Shown here: in pieces, positions 34,874-45,134 of the stretch
How the letters are laid out: each line of letters begins with the position of its first letter
Position numbering within the stretch: position 1 is the first letter of the stretch
Assembly: GCA_016708845.1 (NCBI GenBank)
Contig: JADJFB010000016.1
Coordinates: 62,001 to 126,000, forward strand
Source: Bacteroidota bacterium
GTDB lineage: Bacteria; Bacteroidota; Bacteroidia; B-17B0; Aurantibacillaceae
Direction: 5' to 3'
DNA length: 64,000 nt
Program-made: the position numbers and the translations under genes
Notes under the pieces: model-generated
What the model saw: only the letters and a program-made list of their open reading frames with translations
The model's database searches: none
What the model was told of the DNA's origin: nothing

Positions 34874-36781
34874 TTGACTCAAAAACAAGACATATTTTTC
34901 TATCTTAAAAAGCATTGGGGCTACGATTCATTTCGTCCTTTGCAACAAGATATTATAGAATCAGTTCTAGATAATAAAGATACTTTGGCTTTATTGCCAA
35001 CGGGAGGAGGAAAATCATTATGCTTTCAGATTCCAGGTTTAGTCATTGGCGGCACATGTTTAGTGGTTTCTCCATTAATCGCTTTAATGAATGACCAAGT
35101 ACAAAATTTAAAAAATAAGGGCATTAGTGCCGTGGCCATCACATCGTCGATGAACACTAAAGAAATTGACATTGCTTTAAATAATGCGGCATATGGGCAT
35201 GTTCAGTTTTTGTATGTATCACCCGAAAGAATCGAAAATGAAACATTCCGTCAGCGCTTATCTTATTTACCAATTGGCTTAATTGCGATTGATGAAGCGC
35301 ATTGTATTTCGCAATGGGGTTATGATTTTAGGCCAAGTTATTTAAAGATAGCAGAACTGAGAGAGTACTTTCCTAACGTAAATATGATTGCCGTAACGGC
35401 AAGTGCTACTAAGGAAGTTGTAGAAGACATTCAGTTAAAATTAAATTTTAAAAATCAGGGTGTATTCAGGCAATCTTTCGAAAGAAAAAACATTCGCTAT
35501 GTTGTTCAGATAGAAGAAAATAAATATGAGCGCTTACTAAAAGTCATACATAATATTGGTGGTTCAGGAATTGTGTATGTTCGTAATCGAAAAAAAACAG
35601 AAGAGATTAGTAAATGGTTGGTTCAAAATAAAATATCGGCATCGTTTTATCATGCAGGCATCAATACTAATGAGAGAGCGGCAGTTCAACAAAATTGGAT
35701 AGATAATAAATCACAAGTGATTGTGGCTACTAATGCTTTTGGAATGGGTATTGATAAGCCTGATGTGCGTTTTGTGGTTCATTTAGATTTACCAGAAAGT
35801 TTAGAAGCTTATTTTCAAGAAGCGGGAAGAGCAGGAAGAGATGAAAAAGCAGCCTATGCTATTTTATTATGTAATAATTTTGACGTTGTTAATTTAAGAG
35901 AACAGTACGAACAAAAAACACCAAGCATCGAAGAAATAAAACAATCCTATCAAGCTATCTTTAATTTTTATCAAATTCCTGTTGAGAGTGGAGAGGGCTT
36001 ATCTGTTAGTTTTGATATGGAAGAAGTAACGCGTAATTATAATTTAAAACAGATTACTTTATTTAATTCGATTAAGTGTTTAGAGAAAGAAGGTTATGTT
36101 TCTTTTTTAGATAGTGGTTACGAGCCATCTAAAGTAATGATGGTGATGGGAAAAGATGATTTGTATAACTTTCAAATTAAATTCCCCAAATACGAACCTT
36201 TAGTTAAAGTATTATTAAGGAGTTATGGAGGCTTATATGAACAGTATAGTCATATTAAAGAGAAAGATGTGGCTTACCGTGCTAAAATATCTGAACACGA
36301 ATTAATTTTACAATTAGATAATTTGCATAAGCAAGGAGTTATTTCTTTTATACCCCAAACTACTTTGCCTAAATTAATTTTTTTACAAAATCGCATTAAT
36401 TTAAAATTCGAATCCATACGATTAATTAATTATCCTATTTTAAAAGAAAAAGCTTTAACTCGAATTAATAGCGTGGTGAATTATGTGACCGAAAAAAATA
36501 TATGTCGTAGTCGCTTGTTGTTGTCTTATTTTAATGAAACAGATTTTAAAGATTGCAGTTACTGTGATGTGTGTGTAGAGAAATACAAACGTAATTTAGA
36601 AACAGATGAAGGATTGATAGAGAATATCAAATTAGAATTATTGAATCAATCATTTAAGTTGAGTGATTTAATACATAAATTTCAATCGGTTAATAGTAAG
36701 CGATTGAATGATTTAATTAATAAACTAATTGATGATGATGTATTATCGATAGACGAAGAAAAACATATTTATTTAAAATAA
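34874..36781 (+). CDS. recQ: RecQ-family ATP-dependent DNA helicase
   Basis: 635 residues from TTG at 34874, which directly follows an in-frame stop, so no earlier start exists. Helicase motifs are in order: Walker A LLPTGGGKSLCFQ, DEAHCISQWGYDFRPSY (motif II), TASATKEV (III), VATNAFGMGIDKPDVRFV (V) and YFQEAGRAGRD (VI). The RecQ-C-terminal zinc-binding Cys occur late (ICRSRLLL, CSYCDVC), after a winged-helix region. No HRDC domain is present, as in the second RecQ type of Bacteroidota. It unwinds DNA during recombination and repair. It is followed at 4 bp by the methyltransferase gene. Confidence 0.93.
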   Translation: MTQKQDIFFYLKKHWGYDSFRPLQQDIIESVLDNKDTLALLPTGGGKSLCFQIPGLVIGGTCLVVSPLIALMNDQVQNLKNKGISAVAITSSMNTKEIDIALNNAAYGHVQFLYVSPERIENETFRQRLSYLPIGLIAIDEAHCISQWGYDFRPSYLKIAELREYFPNVNMIAVTASATKEVVEDIQLKLNFKNQGVFRQSFERKNIRYVVQIEENKYERLLKVIHNIGGSGIVYVRNRKKTEEISKWLVQNKISASFYHAGINTNERAAVQQNWIDNKSQVIVATNAFGMGIDKPDVRFVVHLDLPESLEAYFQEAGRAGRDEKAAYAILLCNNFDVVNLREQYEQKTPSIEEIKQSYQAIFNFYQIPVESGEGLSVSFDMEEVTRNYNLKQITLFNSIKCLEKEGYVSFLDSGYEPSKVMMVMGKDDLYNFQIKFPKYEPLVKVLLRSYGGLYEQYSHIKEKDVAYRAKISEHELILQLDNLHKQGVISFIPQTTLPKLIFLQNRINLKFESIRLINYPILKEKALTRINSVVNYVTEKNICRSRLLLSYFNETDFKDCSYCDVCVEKYKRNLETDEGLIENIKLELLNQSFKLSDLIHKFQSVNSKRLNDLINKLIDDDVLSIDEEKHIYLK

Positions 36782-36785
36782 AACG

Positions 36786-37499
36786 ATGTCAGCAAAAGGA
36801 ACTTTATATTTATTGCCAGTAGGTTTAGGAGAAAGTCATTTGGAGGATGTACTTCCAAAACGTAATTTAGATCTGATAAAATCATTGACCTATTTTGTTG
36901 CTGAGAATGCAAAAGAAGCCCGTGCTTTTTTGAAACAATGTGCTTATCCTGAAATTAGCAAAGCTGAATTGTTTTTAATAAACCAACATGTAAAAACCGA
37001 TGAATTAAATTCTTTTTTAGAACCTCTATTACAATGTCACAACATGGGCTTAATGAGTGATGCTGGTTGTCCAGGTATTGCTGACCCTGGTGTAGAGATT
37101 ATTAAGTTAGCTCATAAAAAAGAAATTAAAGTGGTGCCTTTAGTTGGGCCAAGTTCTATAGTTTTATCTATCATGGCTAGTGGGTTTAATGGTCAAAATT
37201 TTGCTTTTAATGGATATTTGCCGATTGATAAAACTGAAAGACCCAAGCGTATTAAAGAGCTTGAGCAATTAGCGGTTAAATTTAAACAAGCTCAATTTTT
37301 CATCGAAACTCCATATCGTAATGGAACCATGTTTGAAGATTTGCTAAAAACATTACAGCCAAGTACGTATTTATTGGTAGCAACTAACATTACTTTAGGT
37401 GATGAATGTATATTAGTAAAACCAATTTCTGCTTGGAAAAAAGGTGAGACTCCAGATTTCTACAAAAAACCTACAGTATTTGGATTGTATACTTATTAA
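36786..37499 (+). CDS. RsmI-like SAM-dependent methyltransferase (tetrapyrrole methylase fold)
   Basis: 237 residues. GTLYLLPVGLGESHLEDVLP at the N-terminus, LMSDAGCPGIADPGVEIIKLAHKK and PLVGPSSIVLSIMASGFNGQNFAFNGYLP are the motifs of the 16S rRNA C1402 2'-O-methyltransferase RsmI family. The family subgroup of Bacteroidota is shorter than E. coli RsmI (286 residues), with an altered N-terminus, so the exact rRNA target is not certain. Cotranscribed with recQ. Confidence 0.85.
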   Translation: MSAKGTLYLLPVGLGESHLEDVLPKRNLDLIKSLTYFVAENAKEARAFLKQCAYPEISKAELFLINQHVKTDELNSFLEPLLQCHNMGLMSDAGCPGIADPGVEIIKLAHKKEIKVVPLVGPSSIVLSIMASGFNGQNFAFNGYLPIDKTERPKRIKELEQLAVKFKQAQFFIETPYRNGTMFEDLLKTLQPSTYLLVATNITLGDECILVKPISAWKKGETPDFYKKPTVFGLYTY

Positions 37500-37663
37500 A
37501 TTAGTTAAGCTTTTATCGATAAATTAATTCGATTTGATTAGACCTTTATTCATCCATATATTCATATTATCAATTTAAGTTATTGAAAAATATTGGATTT
37601 CACCTCATTATTTTTGATTCTCAGATTTTTTTTATTAATTTAAGGTTGTAAAATAAACATAAT

Positions 37664-39857
37664 ATGAAGAAACATTACTATCCTAGCAACGGCCTTTGTT
37701 GTTCATTAGCTGTGTTGGCTCAAGCGCCACCTCAAAGAACTTGCGGTACACTTGAACACCATGAATATTTAAAGCAAACACGTCCAAACTATCAACAGGA
37801 TTTAATTCAGTATAATCAAATGATTGATCAGTACCTTGCCGATCAAGCAGTAAGTAAAACGGCTGTTGTAACAGTTACAATTCCTGTCGTTGTGCATGTT
37901 GTGTATCAAAATGCAACTGAAAACATTTCAAATGCGCAAGCGATATCTCAAGTACAAGTATTAAATGACGATTTCGCTAAATTAAATGCTGATGCTATTA
38001 AGGTAACTCAGCCTACTTTTTCAACAGTTGCAGCAGGCGCTCAAATTCGCTTTTGTTTAGCACAACGTGATCCTCTTGGTAACGCAACAACAGGTGTTGT
38101 TCATTACTCTACAACTGTTAGTACTTTTGGTACAAATGATAATGTTAAGAATAGTGCAACTGGTGGAGCAACTGCTTGGGATGTAACTAAGTATGTTAAC
38201 ATTTGGGTTTGTGATTTGGGATCATCTTTATTGGGTTATGGAGAATTTCCTACAGGAAGTTTAAGTAATACTTGGGGATTAGTTTTGAATTACAGATATA
38301 CTGGAAGTGGAGGTTCAGCTCAAGCCCCATTTAACTTGGGAAGAACAGGAACTCATGAATTTGGACACTGTTTTAACTTATTTCATATTTGGGGTGATGA
38401 TGGCGGATCTTGTTCTGGTTCTGATCAATGTGCTGATACACCAAATCAGGCATCTGAACATTATGGGCCTTTCGCTCAAGGTTCAATTCAAACAGATGCT
38501 TGTAGTCCATCTAGTCCTGGAACAATGTGGATGAATTATATGGATTATACGGATGATAATTCAATGTATATGTTTACGGCAGGTCAAGTAGCAAGAATGG
38601 AAGCTGTTGTAAATACCGCGCCTTGGAATATTTTAGCATCTTCTAATGGATGTACTCCTGTTACCGCTTTAGATGCAAGTATTTCAAGTATTATTGCTCC
38701 AGTAAACGGTTCTTCTAACTGTAATAATAGTGTAACTCCTAAAATTACTTTAAATAATGCTGGCTCTACTACCATTACATCAGCTACCATATTATATAGA
38801 ATGGATGCTTTAGCAACACAAACTTTAAACTGGACAGGTTCTTTAGCCTCAGCTACATCAACTGTATTAACATTAAATAATTACACTGGTTTAAGTAATG
38901 CTGCTCACACTTTTTCTGCAACAGTAATTAATCCAAATGGTTCTGCAGATGCTAATTCAGCTAACAATAGTTTGACATCTACATTTACAGTAATTTCAGC
39001 ACCTGCAGGGGCGGCGTTGCCATTTGTAGAAAGATTTGACGGTGTAACTTTTCCTCCAACAGGTTGGGTTGAAACTAACACGAACGTTTTAGATGCTGCT
39101 TATAGTTGGACAAGATTAGCAAACACAACGAGAATTCCAGTGGTGCCGACTACTACAGCTTGTGCTAAAATGGATAATTTTGCAGGATCTATTGATATCG
39201 TTGGGCAAAAAGATGCTTTACGCACTCCTGCGATAAGCTTAAGTGGTGCAAACAGTTCTGTTAGAGTTGTATTTGATAGATCTCATAGAAGATATAGTAA
39301 TACGGATATTGATTCATTAAATATATATATTTCTACCGATTGCGGCGGCACATGGACAAGATTATATACAAAAGGTGGAACTCAATTAGCTACTGTTACA
39401 GGTACTTTAACAACAGCATTTACTCCAACGTCTAATGCTCAATGGGCTAGAGATAGTGTTAGTTTATCTGCGTATGTTGGTCAACCAAGCGTGTATTTAA
39501 AATTCGAATCACGCAGTGGATGGGGAAATAATTTGTATTTAGATAACATTAATGTTTCAAATTTAAATACAACTGGTATTGAATCTTTAGAACAATCTTC
39601 CTGTTTTAGATGTTTTCCCTAATCCAAATGCAGGTGTTTTTTCAGTAAATATTTCAAACGTTAACAAAGATGCTAATGTTAGAGTTAAGGTTTTAAATGC
39701 TATGGGCCAAGTGATGTCATCACCTTTAAACTTTAAAGGTTCTGCTAATGGTGTTCACTCTGTTAATTTATCTCATTTATCTAATGGAGTTTATTTTATT
39801 ACGATTCAAACAGATTCAGATAAATTAGTTACGAAAAAGATTGTGATTAATAAGTAG
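37664..39857 (+). CDS. M43-family zinc metalloprotease with T9SS sorting domain, frameshifted
   Basis: The N-terminus reads abnormally (MKKHYYPSNGLCC) because three single bases are missing between 37670 and 37697; restoring them gives MKKTLLSLATAFCCSLAVLAQ, like the paralogue at 40197. The catalytic domain has HEFGHCFNLFH (about residue 230) and the Met-turn WMNYMDYTDD, as in cytophagalysin/pappalysin peptidases. A CARDB-like domain (about 330-450) and a jelly-roll domain (about 460-640) follow. At about 39598-39600 one extra C shifts the frame; corrected, it continues SVLDVFPNPNAGVFSVNIS to TKKIVINK, stop at 39857, a T9SS sorting domain. It is a secreted protease. Confidence 0.88.
39155..39285 (+). 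repeat. 131-bp block identical to 41700-41830 (copy 1)
   Basis: Every base from 39155 to 39285 matches 41700-41830, while flanking coding sequence of the two paralogues differs at many synonymous sites. It encodes the start of the jelly-roll domain (ACAKMDNFAGSIDIVGQKD). Confidence 0.9.
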
Positions 39858-39880
39858 CGTCTTTTCTTTCATAAATTTAA

Positions 39881-39911
39881 AAACCGCTTCATATTATGAA
39901 GCGGATTTTTT
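39881..39911 (+). terminator. Terminator after the first M43 protease
   Basis: CCGCTTCAT (39884-39892) and ATGAAGCGG (39896-39904) form a perfect 9-bp stem with a 3-base loop, followed by ATTTTTTG. Confidence 0.88.
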
Positions 39912-40196
39912 GTTTATAAATTACTAGATGTGATTTTTAAGTGTTAAATAATTTATTGGGTTTACTTTTTTAAGAGCCATTTTATTTTCTACAAAATTCC
40001 TACAAATATCCAAAATTAACCTGAAGTTTTAACATCTGTTAACATCGATTAAGAATTTTTTTTTTGATTAATTATTTTAAATGTCGATTAATTATATCTA
40101 AACTTCGTTTAGTGAATATTTTTGAAAAAAGAGCTTAAAATTTTGAATTATCAGATGACTTCACTTACTTCATTACAAATAAACATTGTTTGAATT
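39912..40196. other. Intergenic control region of the second M43 protease
   Basis: The gap of about 340 bp from the end of the first protease gene to the next start holds the terminator above and then AT-rich DNA without an open frame. It contains TTAACAT twice (40029 and 40039, 10 bp apart), three GATTAA words at 40046-40100, and CTAAAC-TTC-GTTTAG, a short palindrome near 40099-40112. I see no clear TAnnTTTG box close to the start. Confidence 0.4.
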
Positions 40197-43100
40197 ATGA
40201 AAAAAACATTACTAACCCTTGCAGCAGCTTTTAGTTATTCATTAGCTGTATTAGCTCAAGTGCCAGCGCAAAGAAACTGCGGAACAATGCAGCATCATGC
40301 CTATTTACAGCAATCGCGTCCAAATTATCAAAATGATTTGAACCAATATAATCAAATGATTGATCAGTATTTAGCTGATAAAGCTGCTGGTTTATCAGTA
40401 AGTAAAACTAATGCGATAGTAACAATTCCTGTAGTTGTTCACGTTGTATATAATACAGCTGCCGAAAATATTTCTAATGCACAAGCAATTTCTCAAGTTC
40501 AAGTTTTAAATGATGACTTTGCGAAATTAAATGCAGATGCTATTAAGGTAACTCAGCCGACGTTTTCTACCGTTGCTTCTGGTGCTCAAATTCGTTTTTG
40601 TTTAGCACAGCGCGATCCTAATGGAAATCCAACAACTGGTGTAGTTCATTATTCAACGACGGCTACCTCCTTCGGAACAAACGACGTTGTTAAATCTTCA
40701 GCTACAGGTGGCGCTGATCCTTGGGATGTAACTAAATATGTAAATATTTGGGTATGCGATTTAACAGGAAGCCTTTTAGGTTATGGTGAATTTCCTACAG
40801 GAACAATCAGTCAAACTTGGGGATTAGTAATTGATTATGCTTACGCAGGAAGTGGCGGTTCAGCTCAAGCCCCTTTTAACTTAGGAAGAACAGGAACTCA
40901 TGAATTTGGTCACTGTTTTAACTTATATCATATTTGGGGAGATGATGGTACAGCTTGTTCTGGATCAGATCAATGTTCTGATACACCTAACCAAGCAGGT
41001 GAACATTATGGTTGTTTTACTGCAGGTTCTATTCAAACGGATGCTTGTTCACCTTCAAGCCCTGGAACAATGTGGATGAATTATATGGATTACACCGATG
41101 ACGCTTGTATGTATATGTTTACAGCACAACAAGTAGCACGTATGGAAGCGGTTGTTAATACTGCACCTTGGAATATTTTAGCAACTTCTTTAGGTTGTAC
41201 GCCAGTATCCGCTTTAGATGCTGGCATTACAAGTATTATTGCTCCAGTTGCTGGATCTTCTACTTGTAGTAATAGTGTTACACCAAGAATCACATTAAAT
41301 AACTCTGGTTCAACTACAATTACATCCGCTACTATATTATATAGAATGGATGCTTTAGCAACTCAAACATTAAATTGGACTGGCTCATTAGCATCAGGAA
41401 CTTCAACAGTGTTAACGTTAAATAATTATACGGGTTTAACGAACGCTGCTCATACTTTTTCTGCGTCTGTCATTAATCCAAACGGTACACCTGATGGAAA
41501 TGCAGCTAACAATTCATTAACTTCTACATTTACGGTTATTGCTGCTCCAGTTGGGCAAGCATTACCATTTACTGAAAGATTTGATGGGTATGACTTTTCC
41601 GCCAACAGGTTGGTTGAAACTAACGTTAATGTTGCTGATGCTGCCTATAATTGGACAAGATTAGCGAATACAACGGGTATTCCAGTAGTGCCAACAACAA
41701 CAGCTTGTGCTAAAATGGATAATTTTGCAGGATCTATTGATATCGTTGGGCAAAAAGATGCTTTACGCACTCCTGCGATAAGCTTAAGTGGTGCAAACAG
41801 TTCTGTTAGAGTTGTATTTGATAGATCTCACAGAAGATATAGTACTGTAGATATTGATTCACTAAACATTTATATTTCTACAGATTGTGGTGGTACTTGG
41901 AATCAAATATGGACTAGAGGTGGTACTCAATTAGCAACCGTTGCTGCTACATTAACTACAGCTTTCACTCCTACTTCAAATGCACAATGGGTAAGAGATA
42001 GCGTTAGTTTATCGGCTTATGTAGGTCAACCAAGTGTGTATTTAAAATTTGAATCACGCAGTGGTTGGGGTAATAATTTATACTTAGATAATATCAATGT
42101 GAAATTTACTCCGTCATCATCTCCACCAGTAGCAAGTTTTACAACAGCTGCAACAAGATGTGTAGGTGCTCCAATTGCATTTACTGACGGTTCTACAAAT
42201 GCGCCAACTAGTTGGACATGGACTTTCCCTGGCTCATCAACACCAACATCTACATTACAAAGTCCTTCAGTAACTTATACGGCTGCTGGTACATATACTA
42301 TTACTCATACAGCAGCTAACGCTTCTGGAACTAGTACACCAGTTTCCTCAACCATTACTGTTAGTGCAAATTCTACAGTAGCTGCAAGTAGTGCAACAGT
42401 TTGTAGAGGTTCTGCAGCTAGTTTAACAGCAAGTGGTGCTGCGACTTATAATTGGAATACAGGAGCTACAACGGCTTCTATTTCCGTAACACCTACTATT
42501 ACAACAAACTACACAGTAACTGGTACAAATGCTGCCGGATGTACAAATACAAGAACGTTAAGCGTTACTGTTAATCCAACGCCAACAGTTGCTGTAAGTA
42601 GCGCAACGGTTTGTAGAGGAACTTCTACTAATTTAACAGCTAGTGGTGCTACAACGTATAGCTGGAATACAGGAGCTACAACAGCTTCCATTTCTGTAAC
42701 TCCAACTATTACTACAAACTATACAGTAACTGGAACAACCACGGGTTGTACTAACACTAGAACGTTAAGTGTAACGGTTAATCCAACTCCGACAGTTGCT
42801 GTATCTAGTGCTACTGTTTGTAGAGGAACCGCAGCTAATTTAACGGCAAGTGGCGCTACAACGTATAGCTGGAATACAGGAGCTACTACTGCTTCCATTT
42901 CAGTAACTCCAACTACAACTACAAACTATACAGTTACTGGAACATCAACAGGCTGTACTAATACCAGAACATTAAGTGTTACAGTTAGAGCTACTCCTAC
43001 AGTTGCTGCAACTTCAAAAACAGTATGTTTAGGTGCAGCTGCTACTTTAACAGCAACTGGCGCTAGTTCTTATGCTTGGAATACAGGAGCTACAACTTCT

Positions 43101-44114
43101 TCTATATCTGTAACGCCTACCATAACTACAAACTATACTGTAGTTGGTACTAATACATTAGGTTGTTCTAATACTAGAACGTTAGCGGTTACTGTAAATC
43201 CATTGCCAAACGTAGCGTCAACTTCTGCAACTATTTGTGCTGGTGCGACAGCAACTATTACTGCTAGCGGTGCAAGTACTTATAGCTGGAACACAGGAGC
43301 AACAACGGCTAACTTAACAGCTAGTCCTGCTTCTAATACAAATTATACTGTAACTGGAACATCGGCTGCAGGTTGCGTTAAAACAACAACAGCTTCTATT
43401 ACAGTAGGCGCTGCTCCATCTATTTCAGTTAACTCTTCTACTATTTGTGCAGGAGCAACAGCAACGTTAGCAGCAAGCGGTGTAACAACTTATACTTGGA
43501 ATACAACTTCGAACGCTACTAGTATTTCTGTGAGTCCTACAAGTACATCAGTGTATACTGTATCTGGTAACTTAACAGGCTGTGCTATTGGTGCTACTCA
43601 AACAGCTACAGTAACGGTAAATTCTTTACCAGTTGTTACAATGGGTACAGTTTCAAGTCCATTATGTGTGGCTAACGCTCCAGTAACATTATCTGGTACG
43701 CCAACTGGTGGTACTTTCTCAGGAACAGGTGTGGTTGGTAATACATTTGATCCATCTGTATCTGGACAAGGAACATTTAGTTTATTATATGATTACATGG
43801 ATGGAAATGGTTGTTCTGCTACCGACACTAAAACAGTGAACGTAAGTTTATGTACTGGTGTTACTGAGTTAACTAACACTAACATCTCTATTTACCCTAA
43901 TCCAGCTAGAGATGCTTTCAATGTAATGATGGATGCTTCTTTAATTAATAATACAACCATTGAATTATACGATGCAATTGGTAAATTAGTAATTGCTGAG
44001 AAAGTAGTGAATGTACAAACTACTATCAAAATTGATGCTTTAGCGAAAGGTATTTATACGGTAAGAATCGTATCTGAAGGTAAACAAGTATCGCAACGTA
44101 TTATTAAAGAGTAA
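40197..44114 (+). CDS. M43-family zinc metalloprotease with PKD, Ig-like repeats and T9SS sorting domain
   Basis: 1305 residues. Signal peptide 1-21 (FSYSLAVLAQ). The catalytic domain has HEFGHCFNLYH (about residue 236) and Met-turn WMNYMDYTDD. After the CARDB-like and jelly-roll domains shared with the upstream paralogue come a PKD domain (about 640-720, APTSWTWTFPGSSTP), six tandem repeats of about 70 residues (ATVCRGTAANLTASGATTYSWN type) and a T9SS type A sorting domain (ISIYPNPARDAFNVMM, AKGIYTVRIVSEGKQVSQRIIKE). Near 41586-41613 an extra G and a missing G turn about nine residues into YDFSANRL instead of the expected MTFPPTGW. It is a surface or secreted protease with adhesin-like stalk. 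Confidence 0.92.
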   Translation: MKKTLLTLAAAFSYSLAVLAQVPAQRNCGTMQHHAYLQQSRPNYQNDLNQYNQMIDQYLADKAAGLSVSKTNAIVTIPVVVHVVYNTAAENISNAQAISQVQVLNDDFAKLNADAIKVTQPTFSTVASGAQIRFCLAQRDPNGNPTTGVVHYSTTATSFGTNDVVKSSATGGADPWDVTKYVNIWVCDLTGSLLGYGEFPTGTISQTWGLVIDYAYAGSGGSAQAPFNLGRTGTHEFGHCFNLYHIWGDDGTACSGSDQCSDTPNQAGEHYGCFTAGSIQTDACSPSSPGTMWMNYMDYTDDACMYMFTAQQVARMEAVVNTAPWNILATSLGCTPVSALDAGITSIIAPVAGSSTCSNSVTPRITLNNSGSTTITSATILYRMDALATQTLNWTGSLASGTSTVLTLNNYTGLTNAAHTFSASVINPNGTPDGNAANNSLTSTFTVIAAPVGQALPFTERFDGYDFSANRLVETNVNVADAAYNWTRLANTTGIPVVPTTTACAKMDNFAGSIDIVGQKDALRTPAISLSGANSSVRVVFDRSHRRYSTVDIDSLNIYISTDCGGTWNQIWTRGGTQLATVAATLTTAFTPTSNAQWVRDSVSLSAYVGQPSVYLKFESRSGWGNNLYLDNINVKFTPSSSPPVASFTTAATRCVGAPIAFTDGSTNAPTSWTWTFPGSSTPTSTLQSPSVTYTAAGTYTITHTAANASGTSTPVSSTITVSANSTVAASSATVCRGSAASLTASGAATYNWNTGATTASISVTPTITTNYTVTGTNAAGCTNTRTLSVTVNPTPTVAVSSATVCRGTSTNLTASGATTYSWNTGATTASISVTPTITTNYTVTGTTTGCTNTRTLSVTVNPTPTVAVSSATVCRGTAANLTASGATTYSWNTGATTASISVTPTTTTNYTVTGTSTGCTNTRTLSVTVRATPTVAATSKTVCLGAAATLTATGASSYAWNTGATTSSISVTPTITTNYTVVGTNTLGCSNTRTLAVTVNPLPNVASTSATICAGATATITASGASTYSWNTGATTANLTASPASNTNYTVTGTSAAGCVKTTTASITVGAAPSISVNSSTICAGATATLAASGVTTYTWNTTSNATSISVSPTSTSVYTVSGNLTGCAIGATQTATVTVNSLPVVTMGTVSSPLCVANAPVTLSGTPTGGTFSGTGVVGNTFDPSVSGQGTFSLLYDYMDGNGCSATDTKTVNVSLCTGVTELTNTNISIYPNPARDAFNVMMDASLINNTTIELYDAIGKLVIAEKVVNVQTTIKIDALAKGIYTVRIVSEGKQVSQRIIKE
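41700..41830 (+). repeat. 131-bp block identical to 39155-39285 (copy 2)
   Basis: Same block as in the upstream paralogue; the first mismatches lie at the base before 41700 and at 41831. Confidence 0.9.
42383..43620 (+). repeat. Six in-frame tandem repeats of about 70 codons
   Basis: Repeat units begin at about 42383, 42593, 42800, 43005, 43215 and 43425 (205-211 bp each). Each encodes an Ig-like domain with VC[RA]G, LTASGA, Y[SA]WNTGATT and NYTV[TV]GT. The first three are closest to each other at DNA level, suggesting recent duplication. Confidence 0.85.
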
Positions 44115-44136
44115 TTTTTAACTACCTTATAATTTA

Positions 44137-44170
44137 AAATCCCCGAAGAGAAATCTTCGGGGATTTTTTT
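44137..44170. terminator. Bidirectional terminator between convergent genes
   Basis: AAATCCCCGAAGA and TCTTCGGGGATTT form a perfect 13-bp stem with a GAAA loop and T-runs on both strands. Confidence 0.92.
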
Positions 44171-44176
44171 ATTGCG

Positions 44177-45129
44177 TTAATATTGAGTAATATATATTAT
44201 GTAATAGATTATAATTTCCGGCAAATTCTTTTTCTGTCTCAGGTACAATACATCGCCAATTTTTAATTTATCATCCGCTTTAAGTCTATTTTTTTTGCAA
44301 AGAGAACTTAAACGGATACCATGTAGTTGAGATATAGATTTTAATGTTTCATTTTTTTGTACTACATGGTAGGGTTCTAATGCTCTACGACGTTTCTTTT
44401 CGATGTAAATTTTTTGTCCATAAACTAGTTTATCTGATTTGGAAAGGTCGTTATATTCTAGAATATCTTCTAACTCAATATTGAAATCATGCGCTATTTT
44501 ATAGAATGAATCATTGTCCTTTGCAATCACAAAACGAATGTGGTTAAACCGATATACTTCGCGCAAAGCCAAATCAGATTTAAATCATCGTTGGATGGTA
44601 AACTTTTATTAGGAGTGCTTTCAATCGCACGAGCATTGAGATCTTGTAATTTATAACGTTCAATCAATTCAATCAATCGTTCCGGATATTTTGGATCTGT
44701 TGCGTAGCCTGCTTTTTTTAAACCATAACACCAGCCTTTGTAATCGTTTATGGACAATTCAAATAAGGGAGCGTAGCGCGAACGCGAAAACAAAAACAAA
44801 CTATGGTCGCTATAAGAATCTAATACATTATCATATTTTCTAAAACATTCTCCAGCCGAATCATCATCCATGATGTAGGTTTCTCCACCCCATTCTTTAT
44901 GGCATTTAATACCAAAATGATTGTTCGCGTTTCTACATAAGGCACTGTTTCCATTTCCACTTTCTAGCATACCTTGCGCTAAAGTAATGCAGGCAGGTAC
45001 TTTGTGTAAGTGCATTTCTTTAATAGCATCATCTTTAAATGCTGCAATGTAATCTTCGGGCGTCATTTTTGTTTGAGCCCAAGAGGTGGAAATGATGAGT
45101 GTTAATATGTAGATTAGTTTAAATTTCAT
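44177..45129 (-). CDS. GH73 glucosaminidase with two LysM domains, one frameshift
   Basis: The N-terminal frame (ATG 45129) has a signal peptide (TLIISTSWAQ) and a glucosaminidase domain (AAFKDDAIKEMHLHKVPACI, LAQGMLESGNGNSALCRNANNHFGIKC with catalytic Glu, YATDPKYPERLIELI). It runs out of frame at about 44577, where adding one T to the minus-strand TTT gives NLILALREVYRFNHIRFV and continues into two LysM repeats (AKDNDSFYKIAHDFNIELED; HVVQKNETLKSISQLHGI). The corrected protein of about 316 residues is a peptidoglycan hydrolase, a common Bacteroidota arrangement. Confidence 0.87.
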
Positions 45130-45134
45130 TTAGT

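Noticed and set aside
42400..43600. Regular repeats of about 207 bp that could look like a CRISPR or satellite array
   Set aside because: They are in frame, encode Ig-like domains of one protein and vary at codon third positions; there are no spacers.
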